Positions 32,295 to 42,678 of a DNA stretch of 61,391 bases are shown here, piece after piece. This DNA is from Acidobacteriota bacterium (GTDB lineage Bacteria; Acidobacteriota; Terriglobia; Acidiferrales; UBA7541), in contig PLUM01000013.1 of assembly GCA_003165465.1 (NCBI GenBank), forward strand, positions 1-61,391. Reading direction: 5' to 3'. The position numbers were made by a program, and so were the translations under genes. Under the pieces are notes generated by a model. The model was not told the DNA's origin and made no database searches. It was given only the letters and a program-made list of their open reading frames with translations. How positions within the stretch are numbered: position 1 is the stretch's first letter; every line of letters begins with the position of its first letter.

Positions 32295-33176
32295 TTACGC
32301 CATCTGCTTCTGGCGCACCGGCAGCGTTCCCAACAATTCCTTTGGTTCGGGCCGGGGACCGTTAATGGCGGCGCCCCAGCGGCGTATAAATCCCAGATCG
32401 ATGAAATAGTCGACGGCAACTCCCGCAGGGACCAGCGCGACGAGCGGCGCGAGCAACACGGTCCAGTGGTCCTCGCGCATCATTTCTCCGCAGAGCAGCA
32501 AAATATCGCGCGTCAATTTCCAGTAGCCGCCCGATTCGCCGCAAAGCCGGCCGTGCCCGGCGCGCAGCCCGGCGAAAAACTCTTCCTTATTTCTCGCGCT
32601 CGGCACTTCCGTGTAGGTCGTGCCCACCGAGGCAAGCGCGTGCGCGTCGCTTCCGGCCACCTGCGTCTTGCAACGCTTCCAGGCAAACTCGGCGGCGTGT
32701 TGGTTGGCGGAGGCCAGCATCTGGCCGTTGCGGGCTTCGACGGCGGGGAAATAACCGGAAAACCATTCGTAGTCATCCGCATTCCGCTTCCCGGTAACGG
32801 AGGAAAATACGTGATTTGCGGTGAAAAACAGGCGCTGCTCGGAAAGATAGGCAAGCAGCCGGATCAGGTCATTTCGACGGCGATTAATTTCCACGTGCTG
32901 GCGTTCCGTAATATCATACACGCCGACGTGGGCTTCAGCGCCGCTCGGCATGCGACAGGTCACCTCTTCGCTGACAAAGAAATCTGGGTAGCGGCGCAAC
33001 TCTTCCGCGCCGCCGATGGAGTCGTGATCGGTTAGCGTGGCAAGGTCCATGCCGCGCTTGCGCAGCGTGGAGTAGACGTCCCGCGGGAGGCTGTAACTCT
33101 CCAGGAAAAAATGGCGCAGGATGGCTACGGGTAAAGTGCCGGAGTGAAGCGAGTGGACGTGCAGATCGCATTTCAT
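32295..33176 (-). CDS. PHP-domain phosphoesterase
   Basis: A 293-residue protein with the PHP metal site: KCDLHVHS at the N-terminus, TDHDSIGG near residue 50, NHVFSSV near 121 and GSDAHALAS near 175. The order of these His/Asp clusters is typical of PHP phosphoesterases related to histidinol phosphatase and the polymerase PHP domain. The C-terminal 90 residues include a hydrophobic stretch (VLLAPLVALVPAGVAVDYF) that may attach the protein to the membrane or pack as a helix pair. The physiological substrate is not evident. The gene diverges from the glycosyltransferase at 33298. Confidence 0.87.
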   Translation of the reverse strand: MKCDLHVHSLHSGTLPVAILRHFFLESYSLPRDVYSTLRKRGMDLATLTDHDSIGGAEELRRYPDFFVSEEVTCRMPSGAEAHVGVYDITERQHVEINRRRNDLIRLLAYLSEQRLFFTANHVFSSVTGKRNADDYEWFSGYFPAVEARNGQMLASANQHAAEFAWKRCKTQVAGSDAHALASVGTTYTEVPSARNKEEFFAGLRAGHGRLCGESGGYWKLTRDILLLCGEMMREDHWTVLLAPLVALVPAGVAVDYFIDLGFIRRWGAAINGPRPEPKELLGTLPVRQKQMA

Positions 33177-33297
33177 AGCAAGGAAATTCTCTCAAAACAA
33201 CTTTGCTGACTTGTTACACGGCGTTGAACAGAGTGTAAGAATCGTTTGTTATCGTTTGAACACAAACAAGTTACAGAGCGAGGGGGCGCAACGGTAG

Positions 33298-34515
33298 ATG
33301 GCCAACGGAATGCCCGGCACCCAAGACCGAAGACCCCGCATCCATCTCATTTTCTTTGACGCTGGAGGTGGCCACCGCAACGCCGCTACCGCATTGCAGG
33401 TGCAAATCGAGCGGCAGGGTCTGCCTCTGGAAGTGTCACTCGTAAACCTTCAGGAAGTCCTCGATCCGCTGGATATTCTGCGCAAGCTGACCGGAATTCG
33501 CATTCAGGACCTGTACAACAAGATGCTGCGCAACGGCTGGACGCTGGGCAGTCCTCTGCTCATGCGCGTCCTGCAACTTGTCGTGCGGACGTACCACGCG
33601 GCCTCCGTGCGCGTACTCGAAACATTCTGGAAGGAACACTCGCCGGACATGGTGGTATCACTTGTGCCGCATTTCAATCGCGCCATACGGGAAAGTTTTC
33701 AGAAAGCGTTTCCGGGCCGGCCCTTTGTCACGGTGCTAACGGACCTTGCGGATTATCCGAAACATTTCTGGATTGAGAGAGAATCGCAATATATCGTCTG
33801 CGGAACGGATCGCGCCGTCGAACAGGCCCGCGCGCTCGGGCATCTCGGTGGCACCGTCTTTCGGACTTCCGGAATGATTCTCCATCCGCGATTCTACGAG
33901 CCTGGGCCGCTGGACCGCGCCGCCGAGCGGCAAAAGTTTGGCCTCGATCTCGCGCTGCCCACCGGCATCGTGTTGTTCGGAGGATATGGCACGAAGAAAA
34001 TGCTGGATATTCTGCGCGCGATCAACCGCACTTCCCTGCAGGTGCAGCTCATCCTGATTTGCGGCCAGAATGAAAAATTGGCGCGGGCGCTTCGCAAAGA
34101 ACGCAAACGGATTCCGATTCACGTCGAGGGTTTTACCACGCAAATCCCGTACTTCATGGCACTCTCGGATTTTTTAATTGGAAAACCCGGCCCGGGAAGC
34201 ATCAGCGAAGCGCTATCCAAACACTTGCCCGTGATCGTCGATTGCAATGCCTGGACGCTGCCGCAGGAGCGCTACAACGCGCAGTGGGTGCGCGAACAAA
34301 AAGTGGGCATTGTGGTGCGCAGCCACCGGCAGACGGCGGGCGCGGTGGCCGAACTGCTGCAGCCGGGCGAGCTGGCGCGATACCGGGCGCGCGCCGCGGC
34401 GATGAAGAATCGCGCGATCTTTGAAATTCCTGTGATTTTCGAGAATATTCTGAACAGCAGCGCAGAAAAGGGGCTTGCGAAATCCGAAACCAACAATTTA
34501 AAATCTCAAATTTGA
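33298..34515 (+). CDS. GT28-type glycosyltransferase (MGDG synthase/MurG-like)
   Basis: A 405-residue glycosyltransferase. The N-terminal domain opens with the motif FFDAGGGHRNAATAL, like monogalactosyldiacylglycerol synthase (PF06925), and the C-terminal domain has FGGYGTKKM, ILICGQNEKL and the nucleotide-sugar site GKPGPGSISEAL seen in MurG and MGDG synthases. It probably adds a sugar to a diacylglycerol or other lipid at the inner membrane face. The start is the first ATG, with weak ribosome signals. The last ten residues (SETNNLKSQI) are coded by a class E simple repeat, so the original end has been altered. Divergent from the PHP gene. Confidence 0.87.
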   Translation: MANGMPGTQDRRPRIHLIFFDAGGGHRNAATALQVQIERQGLPLEVSLVNLQEVLDPLDILRKLTGIRIQDLYNKMLRNGWTLGSPLLMRVLQLVVRTYHAASVRVLETFWKEHSPDMVVSLVPHFNRAIRESFQKAFPGRPFVTVLTDLADYPKHFWIERESQYIVCGTDRAVEQARALGHLGGTVFRTSGMILHPRFYEPGPLDRAAERQKFGLDLALPTGIVLFGGYGTKKMLDILRAINRTSLQVQLILICGQNEKLARALRKERKRIPIHVEGFTTQIPYFMALSDFLIGKPGPGSISEALSKHLPVIVDCNAWTLPQERYNAQWVREQKVGIVVRSHRQTAGAVAELLQPGELARYRARAAAMKNRAIFEIPVIFENILNSSAEKGLAKSETNNLKSQI

Positions 34516-34534
34516 AATTTCAGATTTGAAAATC
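34495..34534. repeat. AT-rich simple repeat, class E (AAATTTGAAATTTC)
   Basis: Units AATCTCAAATTTGAAATTTC and CAGATTTGAAAATC with overlapping small palindromes. It covers the last codons of the glycosyltransferase gene and the bases after it. Confidence 0.65.
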
Positions 34535-34555
34535 ACACCCGCGCAACATAATTTT

Positions 34556-34602
34556 CACGAATCGCGAATCACTAGTCACCGGTCACCAGTCACTTCACTT
34601 CT
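34556..34602. repeat. Short tandem repeat, class D (second copy)
   Basis: Run of CGAATC, GCGAATCAC, TAGTCACC, GGTCACC and AGTCACTTCACTT units. It overlaps the stop codon of gpmI. It is the same family as the run before the thiolase gene. Confidence 0.7.
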
Positions 34603-36154
34603 TCAGCCGCAGATCGTGCCCGGTCATTTCCGGCGGCACAGGAAGGCCCAGAATGCCGAGCAGCGTCGGCGCGACGTCGCGCAGCGAACCGCCAGAAGCG
34701 AGCGGGCCGGTTCCCTCTTCCGTCGCGAGAATCAGCGGGACGGGATTTGTCGTGTGATAGGTGTGCGGGCCGCCGGTGACGGGGTCAATCATGGTTTCCG
34801 CGTTGCCGTGATCGGCGGTGACGATCCATGCGCCGCCGCGCGGTTGCAATGCCTGACGGAGGAGGCCCAGGCAGCCATCGACCGCTTCGACGGCCTTGAT
34901 CGTGGCTTCCAGATTGCCTGTGTGGCCCACCATGTCGGCGTTCGCAAAATTCATGATGACGGCGTCAAAGCCGCCCTTTTCGACGGCCTTCACCACGGTA
35001 TCGGCAATGCCCGCGGCGCTCATCTCCGGCATTAAATCGTATGTGGGCACCTTGGGCGATGGCACCAGAATGCGTTCCTCGCCGCCGAAGGGCTTCTCGA
35101 TGCCGCCGTTGAAAAAATACGTGACGTGCGCGTATTTCTCGGTTTCGGCGCAGCGCAGATTTTTCAGGTTTTGCTCGGCAAACACCTGTGCGAGGATGTG
35201 CGCGATTTTTTCCGGCGCGATCACGTAACGCAGCCACGGCCAGGACTTGTCGTACTGCGTCATAGCCACATAGAAAAGATTCGACGGGCGTTTCGCGTCG
35301 GCAAATTCCTTAAAGCCCGGTTCGGCAATGGCGCGCGTCATCTGGCGGGCGCGGTCGGCGCGAAAATTGAAGAAGATCACGGAGTCATCGTCGCGAATCG
35401 GCCCGGCGGCTGGCGCGGATGGCGAAGCGCCATCGGTGATTGCAATCGGCTCGACGAATTCGTCGGTCACGCCGCGTTCGTAGCTGCGGCGCATAGCTTC
35501 GACCGGGTCCGCCATCTTTAGCGGAGCGTCGCCGTGAACGACGTTGCGATAGGCGCGCTCGATGCGCTCCCAGCGGTTGTCGCGGTCCATGGCGAAGTAG
35601 CGCCCGGTGAGGGACGCGATGCGCCCGACGCCGATCTCGCGAATTTTCTGCTGCAATTGCTGGATGTATTCGACGCCGCTGTGCGGAGGCGTGTCGCGCC
35701 CGTCCGTAAAGCAATGGATGAACACGCGCTCGACGTGCCGCTCGCGCGCCATTCGCAAGAGCGCATACAGGTGCTGCATGAGTGAGTGCACGCCGCCATC
35801 GCTCAGGAGTCCAAGCAAATGCAGGTTACGCGCGCGACCGCGCTCTATGGCCTCGACCAGCAGCGGCTGCTGGAAAAATTCGCCGTTCGCGATCATCAGG
35901 TCGATGCGCGTGATGTCCATGTGGATGACGCGCCCGGCGCCCATGTTCATGTGGCCCACTTCGCTGTTGCCCATTTGCCCTTCGGGCAAACCGACTGCGG
36001 GGCCGGACGTCTGGATCAGCGTGTTGGGAAAATCCTTAAGCAGGCGGTCGTAATTCGGCTTGCGCGCGAGGGCAATCGCGTTGCCCTTGGTTTCGGCCCT
36101 GTAGCCCCACCCGTCGAGCACGGTCAGCACAATCGGTTTCGGTCGTTTTGGCAT
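34595..36154 (-). CDS. gpmI: 2,3-bisphosphoglycerate-independent phosphoglycerate mutase
   Basis: A 519-residue metalloenzyme interconverting 3- and 2-phosphoglycerate in glycolysis. The N-terminal [10 protein letters not shown] holds the first metal aspartate, and [16 protein letters not shown] carries the catalytic serine (about residue 63). Other metal ligands lie in [16 protein letters not shown] [14 protein letters not shown] and VTADHGNAE. The phosphotransferase domain is near 90-310. The length is normal for the family. GGAGATT precedes the start. It belongs to a minus-strand block with the VapBC pair and enolase, so two successive glycolytic steps are neighbours here. Confidence 0.95.
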   Translation of the reverse strand: MPKRPKPIVLTVLDGWGYRAETKGNAIALARKPNYDRLLKDFPNTLIQTSGPAVGLPEGQMGNSEVGHMNMGAGRVIHMDITRIDLMIANGEFFQQPLLVEAIERGRARNLHLLGLLSDGGVHSLMQHLYALLRMARERHVERVFIHCFTDGRDTPPHSGVEYIQQLQQKIREIGVGRIASLTGRYFAMDRDNRWERIERAYRNVVHGDAPLKMADPVEAMRRSYERGVTDEFVEPIAITDGASPSAPAAGPIRDDDSVIFFNFRADRARQMTRAIAEPGFKEFADAKRPSNLFYVAMTQYDKSWPWLRYVIAPEKIAHILAQVFAEQNLKNLRCAETEKYAHVTYFFNGGIEKPFGGEERILVPSPKVPTYDLMPEMSAAGIADTVVKAVEKGGFDAVIMNFANADMVGHTGNLEATIKAVEAVDGCLGLLRQALQPRGGAWIVTADHGNAETMIDPVTGGPHTYHTTNPVPLILATEEGTGPLASGGSLRDVAPTLLGILGLPVPPEMTGHDLRLKK

Positions 36155-36226
36155 AAGCGATTAGAATCTCCGATGCAGGTGAAGCTCCCAATTACAGCGC
36201 CACCGCCGGAATTATCTCATCATCGG

Positions 36227-36649
36227 CTAGAGAAACGGGTTGCGGATTTCAAGGTCGTCAAATTTCTGCCCATTTTGGAAGTCCTCGCTATATAAAATTC
36301 CGCACTTTGCCTCTAACGCCCCGGCAACGATTAAGGCGTCATACCATTGCACATGGAATCGTTCCAGAATCTGAAGAGCTCGAAAGAAGAGAGCGGGGGA
36401 GGAGTGGACGGTCCAGAGCGGGCGTAGAACTGATGTGAGAAATTGCTCGGCTTCCTCGAGGTGCATGGGCTCTGGAAAACGCCGATAGGCGACGTTGAAG
36501 AATTCCTGCACCACTTGGTAGCTGATTACGCCTTTCCCAGTTGTGAGACCTTGATTGATCAAGCGATCCGCTTCATCGGTCTTTCGTGAGGTCGATTGAT
36601 CGAACGAATAGACAAGGATGTTGGTGTCGAGAAAGAATCTATCGTTCAT
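36227..36649 (-). CDS. VapC-like PIN-domain toxin
   Basis: A 140-residue PIN-domain RNase-like protein: FFLDTNILVYSFD at the N-terminus with the first acidic residue, a central VVQEFFNV with glutamate, QWYDALIVAGAL with aspartate and LYSEDFQNG near the C-terminus, so the acidic metal site is complete. VapC toxins cut RNA when not held by their antitoxin. Its start overlaps the end of the antitoxin-like gene by 11 bases, typical of such pairs. The pair sits between gpmI and eno and is likely a mobile addition. Confidence 0.88.
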   Translation of the reverse strand: MNDRFFLDTNILVYSFDQSTSRKTDEADRLINQGLTTGKGVISYQVVQEFFNVAYRRFPEPMHLEEAEQFLTSVLRPLWTVHSSPALFFRALQILERFHVQWYDALIVAGALEAKCGILYSEDFQNGQKFDDLEIRNPFL

Positions 36650-36860
36650 TCATTTCGTCGCGCGTATACGGGCCAGCCGAGCGAACGGTCCGCCTGAGCC
36701 GCTTCATCAAGGAATCGTATTCCTCGGCCCTGCCTGCCTGCTGGGTGAATTGGACGAGCCATTCGCGGAATGCATCATTGAGGGTGCGCTTTTGCGCGCG
36801 GGCCATCTGGCGGGCCTGCTCAATAAGTTCGTCGTCGGCACTGAGAGTAACATTTTTCAT
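36639..36860 (-). CDS. VapB-like antitoxin with ribbon-helix-helix N-terminus
   Basis: A 73-residue protein, MKNVTLSADDELIEQARQM at the N-terminus: a beta strand and two helices as in ribbon-helix-helix repressors, followed by a polar tail that would bind the toxin. The start at 36860 is chosen since the longer frame (to 36992) runs into the end of enolase. It overlaps the toxin gene and probably represses the pair through the operator annotated just upstream. Confidence 0.83.
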   Translation of the reverse strand: MKNVTLSADDELIEQARQMARAQKRTLNDAFREWLVQFTQQAGRAEEYDSLMKRLRRTVRSAGPYTRDEMNER

Positions 36861-36863
36861 ACG

Positions 36864-36888
36864 AATATAGTGTACACGATTTTCGTGT
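36864..36888 (-). promoter_or_regulatory. Promoter and palindromic operator of the toxin-antitoxin pair
   Basis: ACACGA TTT TCGTGT at 36874-36888 is a perfect inverted repeat immediately upstream of a minus-strand TATATT box (36864-36869). A ribbon-helix-helix antitoxin bound there would block transcription. The -35 box is less clear. Confidence 0.6.
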
Positions 36889-36903
36889 GAAATACATACA
36901 CTT

Positions 36904-38229
<1,326 letters not shown>

Positions 38230-38250
38230 TCAAACCGGTGCAAACAAGAA

Positions 38251-38352
38251 AGTTGAGAGTTGACAGTTAAGAGTTAAAACCAACCCCTGCCCAATAACGC
38301 GTTCCCGACTCTCGACTCTTAACTCTTAACTCTTAACTCTCAACTGTCGACT
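38251..38352. repeat. Inverted simple repeat, class C (AGTTAAGAGTTAA)
   Basis: Left: AGTTGAGAGTTGACAGTTA and AGAGTTAAAAC (38251-38280). Right: four tandem TCTTAACTC-type units followed by TCTCAACTGTCGACTG (38307-38352), the inverse of the left. It fills the gap between eno and glgC. It is not CRISPR: units are 8-10 bases and lack spacers. Confidence 0.75.
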
Positions 38353-38359
38353 GCCCTTC

Positions 38360-39592
38360 TCATTCCGGATCTTCGATCATCGATTCCTCGCGCACGACGA
38401 CCACGATTCCGCCTTCGGTAACGTGGTAGCGCTGGCGATCGGCTTCGAGGTCGTAGCCAATCTCGGCTCGCTCGGGAATCGTGACGTGCCGGTCGATGAT
38501 GGCGTTGCGCACGCGGGCGTGCCGGCCGATATTCACGTGATTGAACAGGATCGAGGATTCCACCTCGCTGTAACTGTTGACGCGCACATCGAAGCCCAGC
38601 ACGGAGCGATTGACGCGCCCGCCCGAAAGAATCGATCCCGCGCCTACCATGGAATCCAGCGCGGCGCCCATGCGATCGGGATCGGCGAAAACGGTTTTCG
38701 CGGGAGGATACTGGGGCTGCAAGGTTCGGATCGGCCAGGATTTGTCGTACAAATTGAATACGGGAGACACGGACACGAGATCCATGTTCGCTTCGTAGTA
38801 GGCTTCGATCGTGCCCACGTCGCGCCAGTACTGCGAGCCGACTTTATTTTCATCGATAAAATTATAGGCATACACGCGGTATTTCGAGAAGATGCGCGGC
38901 AAAATATCGCGGCCAAAATCGTGCTTGGACATGGGATCCTCGGCGTCCGCCAGGAGCGCCGGAATCAGGAGCTGCGTATTGAATACATAAATGCCCATCG
39001 AGGCGTTGACCATGTCCGGATGCAGGTGCGAACGCTTCGGCGACACGGGCTTTTCCTCGAAGCCGACGATCCGCCAGTTCGCGTCGGTTTCGAGCACGCC
39101 GAAGCGGCCCGCGACTTCCTCCGGCGTAATCTCGAACGTAGCCACGGTCACGTCGGCTCCGGAATCCACATGCTGCTGGAGCATTTTCTGGTAGTTCATT
39201 TTATAAATGTGGTCGCCGGACAAAATGATGACGTAGCGCGAGTGCTCGCTGCCGATGGAATAAATATTCTGGTAAACGGCGTCGGCCGTGCCGAGATACC
39301 AATTGGTGGAGACGCGCATCTGCGGCGGCAGGACTTCGATGAATTCGCCGAGGCCCAGCAGTTGCGACCATCCCTGGCGCGTGTGGCGGTTGAGCGAAAG
39401 CGCCTTGTACTGCGTCAAAACAAAGACGCGGCGAAGATCGCTGTTAATGCAGTTGGAAAGCGTGATGTCGATAATGCGGTAGACGCCGCCGAACGGCACG
39501 GCGGGCTTGGCGCGGTCGCGCGTGAGCGGCCACAGCCGCTCTCCCTGTCCGCCCGCCAGCAGTACGCCAATCGCTTCGCGCATCAAGGACAT
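38360..39592 (-). CDS. glgC: Glucose-1-phosphate adenylyltransferase
   Basis: A 410-residue ADP-glucose pyrophosphorylase, the committed step of glycogen synthesis. The nucleotidyltransferase domain shows VLLAGGQGERLWPLTRDRAK, PFGGVYRIIDITLSNCINS, SGDHIYKMNY and GFEEKPVSPK. The C-terminal left-handed beta-helix carries SVLGFDVRVN and hexapeptide-like turns. Length and motifs are complete, so it should be active and probably allosterically controlled. AAGGAT precedes the start. The next genes downstream in the same direction are eno and gpmI, but a repeat block separates them, so an operon is uncertain. Confidence 0.95.
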   Translation of the reverse strand: MSLMREAIGVLLAGGQGERLWPLTRDRAKPAVPFGGVYRIIDITLSNCINSDLRRVFVLTQYKALSLNRHTRQGWSQLLGLGEFIEVLPPQMRVSTNWYLGTADAVYQNIYSIGSEHSRYVIILSGDHIYKMNYQKMLQQHVDSGADVTVATFEITPEEVAGRFGVLETDANWRIVGFEEKPVSPKRSHLHPDMVNASMGIYVFNTQLLIPALLADAEDPMSKHDFGRDILPRIFSKYRVYAYNFIDENKVGSQYWRDVGTIEAYYEANMDLVSVSPVFNLYDKSWPIRTLQPQYPPAKTVFADPDRMGAALDSMVGAGSILSGGRVNRSVLGFDVRVNSYSEVESSILFNHVNIGRHARVRNAIIDRHVTIPERAEIGYDLEADRQRYHVTEGGIVVVVREESMIEDPE

Positions 39593-39902
39593 CAGAGTAT
39601 CCTTCTGCCCAGCCCGGAGCCGGGACAGGAATTCTTTCGTCCAACATTCTAGCAGGTACGGGACAAACTCCCATACCGCCCTGACCTCAACCGGTCCGAA
39701 TCCAAATTCCCAGCTGAATACACACTCTTTTAAAAACTTGACTATATCGCGCGATATGGGATAAGTGGGGGGTATAAAGAGCTGGTTTCATACCAATTAT
39801 TTCCGGCCAGCCCGATTGATACTAACGATATAGAGCGATATCGATTGATCGTGAGTGGGTGTTTTGCTCATTTATCCGCCTCCTCATAAGAAATGAGGCT
39901 TT
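39593..39902. other. Divergent intergenic region with a 14-bp palindrome
   Basis: A 310-base gap between divergent glgC and the YacL-like gene. At 39744-39757 is the perfect palindrome ATATCGCGCGATAT, and a related GCGATATCG lies at about 39835-39846. These are likely operator sites of an unknown regulator for one or both genes. No gene is supported here. Confidence 0.55.
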
Positions 39903-41129
39903 ATGAACCGCCTTTTTACCCGGCCTGGGACTTCCGTTCCTCCGTCCGCATCGATGCCCTTTCCACTGCGTCCCGCGACACCGGCTCAGACACGCCCTGA
40001 ATTCGGAAACTGGTGGGATCACCTGGTGGTGCGAGTTATTTTTTCGGTCGCGTGCGTGGCGGCGGGATACCATTTTCACCCGTTTGGCTTATCCGGCATC
40101 GTCGCCGCGGGAGTCGGATTCGCTTTTTCCATTTCCGTGTTTTTATTTGAGATTCGTTTGCAGCGCGCCAGCATGCGCCGCCTGATCGGCGGGGCGACCG
40201 GCTCGATTCTGGGCATTCTCGGCGCGTATCTGATGGGGCTCGTCCTGGCGCGCACATCGATCCCGGACGGTTCGCGCTCCTTCCTGGACATCGCGCTGCT
40301 CCTGGTGATGACTTATATCGGCCTCGTGGTGGGCGCCAACAAGGGCGACATGCTCAACCTCGCGGCCCTCGGCGGCCTTTTCGGCAGCGAACGCAGCACG
40401 CGGCGCATGCCCAAGGTGCTGGACACAAGCGTCATCATCGACGGCCGCATCGCGGACATTTGCGAGGCACATTTCCTGGATGGCGTCATGCTGATCCCGC
40501 AATTCGTGCTGCGCGAGTTGCAATTCGTGGCCGATTCGGCCGATTCCATGAAACGCCAGCGGGGCCGCCGGGGCCTTGAAGTGCTGCAGCGCATCCAAAA
40601 AATGGCGCACCTCGAAGTCGAAATCGCGGACGACGATTTTCCGAACATCGCCGACGTGGATCTGAAACTCATCGAGATGGCCAAGCGCTACGACGGAAAA
40701 ATTCTCACCAACGATTACAACCTGAATAAGGTCGCCTCGCTCCAGGGCATTGAAATCCTGAACGTCAATCAACTGGCCAACGCGCTGAAGCCCGTCGTTC
40801 TGCCCGGCGAAACCATGCGCGTTTTCATCCTGCGCGAGGGCAAGGAATACAATCAGGGCGTGGCCTATCTCGACGACGGAACCATGGTCGTGGTGGACGG
40901 CGCGCGCCGCATGATCAACAAGACCATCGACATTACCGTGACCTCCGTCCATCAAACCACGGCCGGCAAGATGATTTTCGGCCGGCTCGACGAACGGACC
41001 GAATTGCCGGGCGCGCGCCCGCCGCAGGCACATGGCGTGCACGATCTGCCGCGTCCCGGCGAGCCCCAGCCCGGCGGCGAGCGCGGGCCGCGTTCCGTGA
41101 TCCCCGATCCTACTCGCGAGCCGGAGTGA
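39903..41129 (+). CDS. YacL-like membrane PIN/TRAM domain protein
   Basis: A 408-residue protein with four N-terminal membrane helices (about residues 40-160), a PIN nuclease domain starting KVLDTSVIIDGRIADICEAH (about 177) with later acids in IADVDLKLIEMAK and ILTNDYNLNKVA, and a C-terminal TRAM RNA-binding domain (VVLPGETMRVFILREGKEY, about 305-360). This matches the YacL family, membrane-bound putative RNases. The Pro- and Gly-rich tail is not conserved. The start follows a weak GAGGC ribosome site. The palindrome upstream may control it. The target RNA is unknown. Confidence 0.9.
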   Translation: MNRLFTRPGTSVPPSASMPFPLRPATPAQTRPEFGNWWDHLVVRVIFSVACVAAGYHFHPFGLSGIVAAGVGFAFSISVFLFEIRLQRASMRRLIGGATGSILGILGAYLMGLVLARTSIPDGSRSFLDIALLLVMTYIGLVVGANKGDMLNLAALGGLFGSERSTRRMPKVLDTSVIIDGRIADICEAHFLDGVMLIPQFVLRELQFVADSADSMKRQRGRRGLEVLQRIQKMAHLEVEIADDDFPNIADVDLKLIEMAKRYDGKILTNDYNLNKVASLQGIEILNVNQLANALKPVVLPGETMRVFILREGKEYNQGVAYLDDGTMVVVDGARRMINKTIDITVTSVHQTTAGKMIFGRLDERTELPGARPPQAHGVHDLPRPGEPQPGGERGPRSVIPDPTREPE

Positions 41130-41262
41130 CCCGGTTCATACCGCAAATTGGAATATGCGTGCACGCAAAACCGGTTCCTCGCTTGCCTCGCGATACCGGC
41201 TGCGCTACCCTCTGGGTTTCGAAATCCTCATTTTTGCAGCAACGGGAAAGGATCTCTAAATC

Positions 41263-42531
41263 ATGACTCCCTCTAAAAAACTTTCGGAACGCCGCGCCTT
41301 TTTGACATTTCTAGCGGCCAGTCCCGTCCTGGCGTACTCGGGATTTTCCTCACGCTGGGTGGATGAAGTTCTGGCGGCTCCGCTGCCCCAGCAGAACGAA
41401 TTCGTCATCAAGTCGGTGAAGGAGGCGCTGAACGTTTTCGATTTTGACGCCGCTGCGCGCGTCAAACTCACGCCCGCTCACTACACGTTCATCACGGACG
41501 GCTCATTCAACAACGAGACGCTGCGCGCCAATCGCGAGGGATTCGATAAATACGAAGTTCGCCTGCGCCGCCTGACCGGCATCACCACGGTCGATCAATC
41601 CGTCAAACTGTTTGGCAAGACCTGGGAATCGCCAATTTTCTTTTCGCCGGTTGGCAGGATGAGCGCGTATTATCCCGATGGCGCGGTGGTTCTGGCCCGC
41701 GCCGCCAAGGCCACGCGCACGCTGCAAATTCTGTCTGGATCGGCCGTAGTTCTGATCGACCCCACAGGAATTGAAAATGTGGTCGCGGCGCGCGGCGAGC
41801 CGGTGTGGCTTGCGGGCCTTGGCAGCACGCTGGACGAGAAAGCCATCCGCCGCTTTGAGTCAACCGGATGCCCCGTCCTCGTCTGGACCATCGACGACGG
41901 CGGCGCCAACACGATCGGCGCGAAATCCCTGCAACGCGCCGGCGTCCGCGACCTCGAGCGCGAGGCCGACGACCGCTGCGTGGGCTGCCATTCCAACCTC
42001 CCCAAAATCTCGCGCATCTCGCCGTCCACCCCAATGGATGTGCTCGGCTCGATCGGCTCCCTGCAGGGAGAGACTAGCGTGAAACTCAACTGGGACGATG
42101 TGAAGCGCGTCCGCAACATGACGCGCATGAAGCTGGTCCTCAAGGGCATCGTAGCCGGCGAGGATGCGGCGCTGGCCGTGAAGCATGGAGTCGACGGCAT
42201 CATCGTATCCAATCACGGCGGCCACGAAGACGCGAGCGGACGCGGAACGATCGAATGCCTGCCTGAAATTGTGTCGGCCGTCGGCGGAAAAATTCCGGTG
42301 CTGATCGACAGCGGATTCCGCGGCGGCGCGGACATCTACAAAGCACTGGCGCTCGGCGCTACCGCCGTGGGCGTCGGGCGTCCCCACATTTGGGGCCTGG
42401 CTGCGTTCGGTCAGGAAGGCGTCGAAACCGTGATTGCGATCCTGCGCCGCGAATTGCAAGCCATCATGGCGCAAACGGGCGCGGCGACCCTCGCGCAGAT
42501 ACGGCGCGACTCGCTCATTCCGCGCGGCTGA
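41263..42531 (+). CDS. Exported FMN-dependent alpha-hydroxy-acid oxidase
   Basis: A 422-residue FMN enzyme of the glycolate/lactate oxidase family. The N-terminus (SERRAFLTFLAASPVLAYSG) has a twin-arginine-like signal, so it is probably exported. The barrel motifs are FFSPVGRMSAYYPDGAVVLA, KLVLKGIVAGEDAA, GIIVSNHGGHEDASGRG and DSGFRGGADIYKALALGA. The catalytic histidine of SNHGG is kept, but the following arginine, normally bound to the substrate carboxylate, is replaced by histidine (HGGH). That predicts an altered substrate. AAAGGATC precedes the ATG. A class B repeat separates it from the FAD oxidoreductase downstream. Confidence 0.87.
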   Translation: MTPSKKLSERRAFLTFLAASPVLAYSGFSSRWVDEVLAAPLPQQNEFVIKSVKEALNVFDFDAAARVKLTPAHYTFITDGSFNNETLRANREGFDKYEVRLRRLTGITTVDQSVKLFGKTWESPIFFSPVGRMSAYYPDGAVVLARAAKATRTLQILSGSAVVLIDPTGIENVVAARGEPVWLAGLGSTLDEKAIRRFESTGCPVLVWTIDDGGANTIGAKSLQRAGVRDLEREADDRCVGCHSNLPKISRISPSTPMDVLGSIGSLQGETSVKLNWDDVKRVRNMTRMKLVLKGIVAGEDAALAVKHGVDGIIVSNHGGHEDASGRGTIECLPEIVSAVGGKIPVLIDSGFRGGADIYKALALGATAVGVGRPHIWGLAAFGQEGVETVIAILRRELQAIMAQTGAATLAQIRRDSLIPRG

Positions 42532-42550
42532 GTGAAAACAAAAGCGTGGC

Positions 42551-42647
42551 CGCTTTTTAGTAGCACAGACTTCAGCCTGTGTTCTTTTGACTTTAGCTTG
42601 CCACAAACCAAACCCACACAGGCTAAAGCCTGTGCTACATAAAAGCG
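42551..42647. repeat. Dispersed inverted repeat, class B copy 5
   Basis: Outer CGCTTTT/AAAAGCG flank AGTAGCACAGACTTCAGCC and GGCTAAAGCCTGTGCTAC. Only a few mismatches interrupt the roughly 25-base arms; the loop is about 33 bases. It lies between two exported oxidoreductase genes. Confidence 0.82.
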
Positions 42648-42678
42648 CAGCTATCCATTGCACACGGGAGAAAAACGC

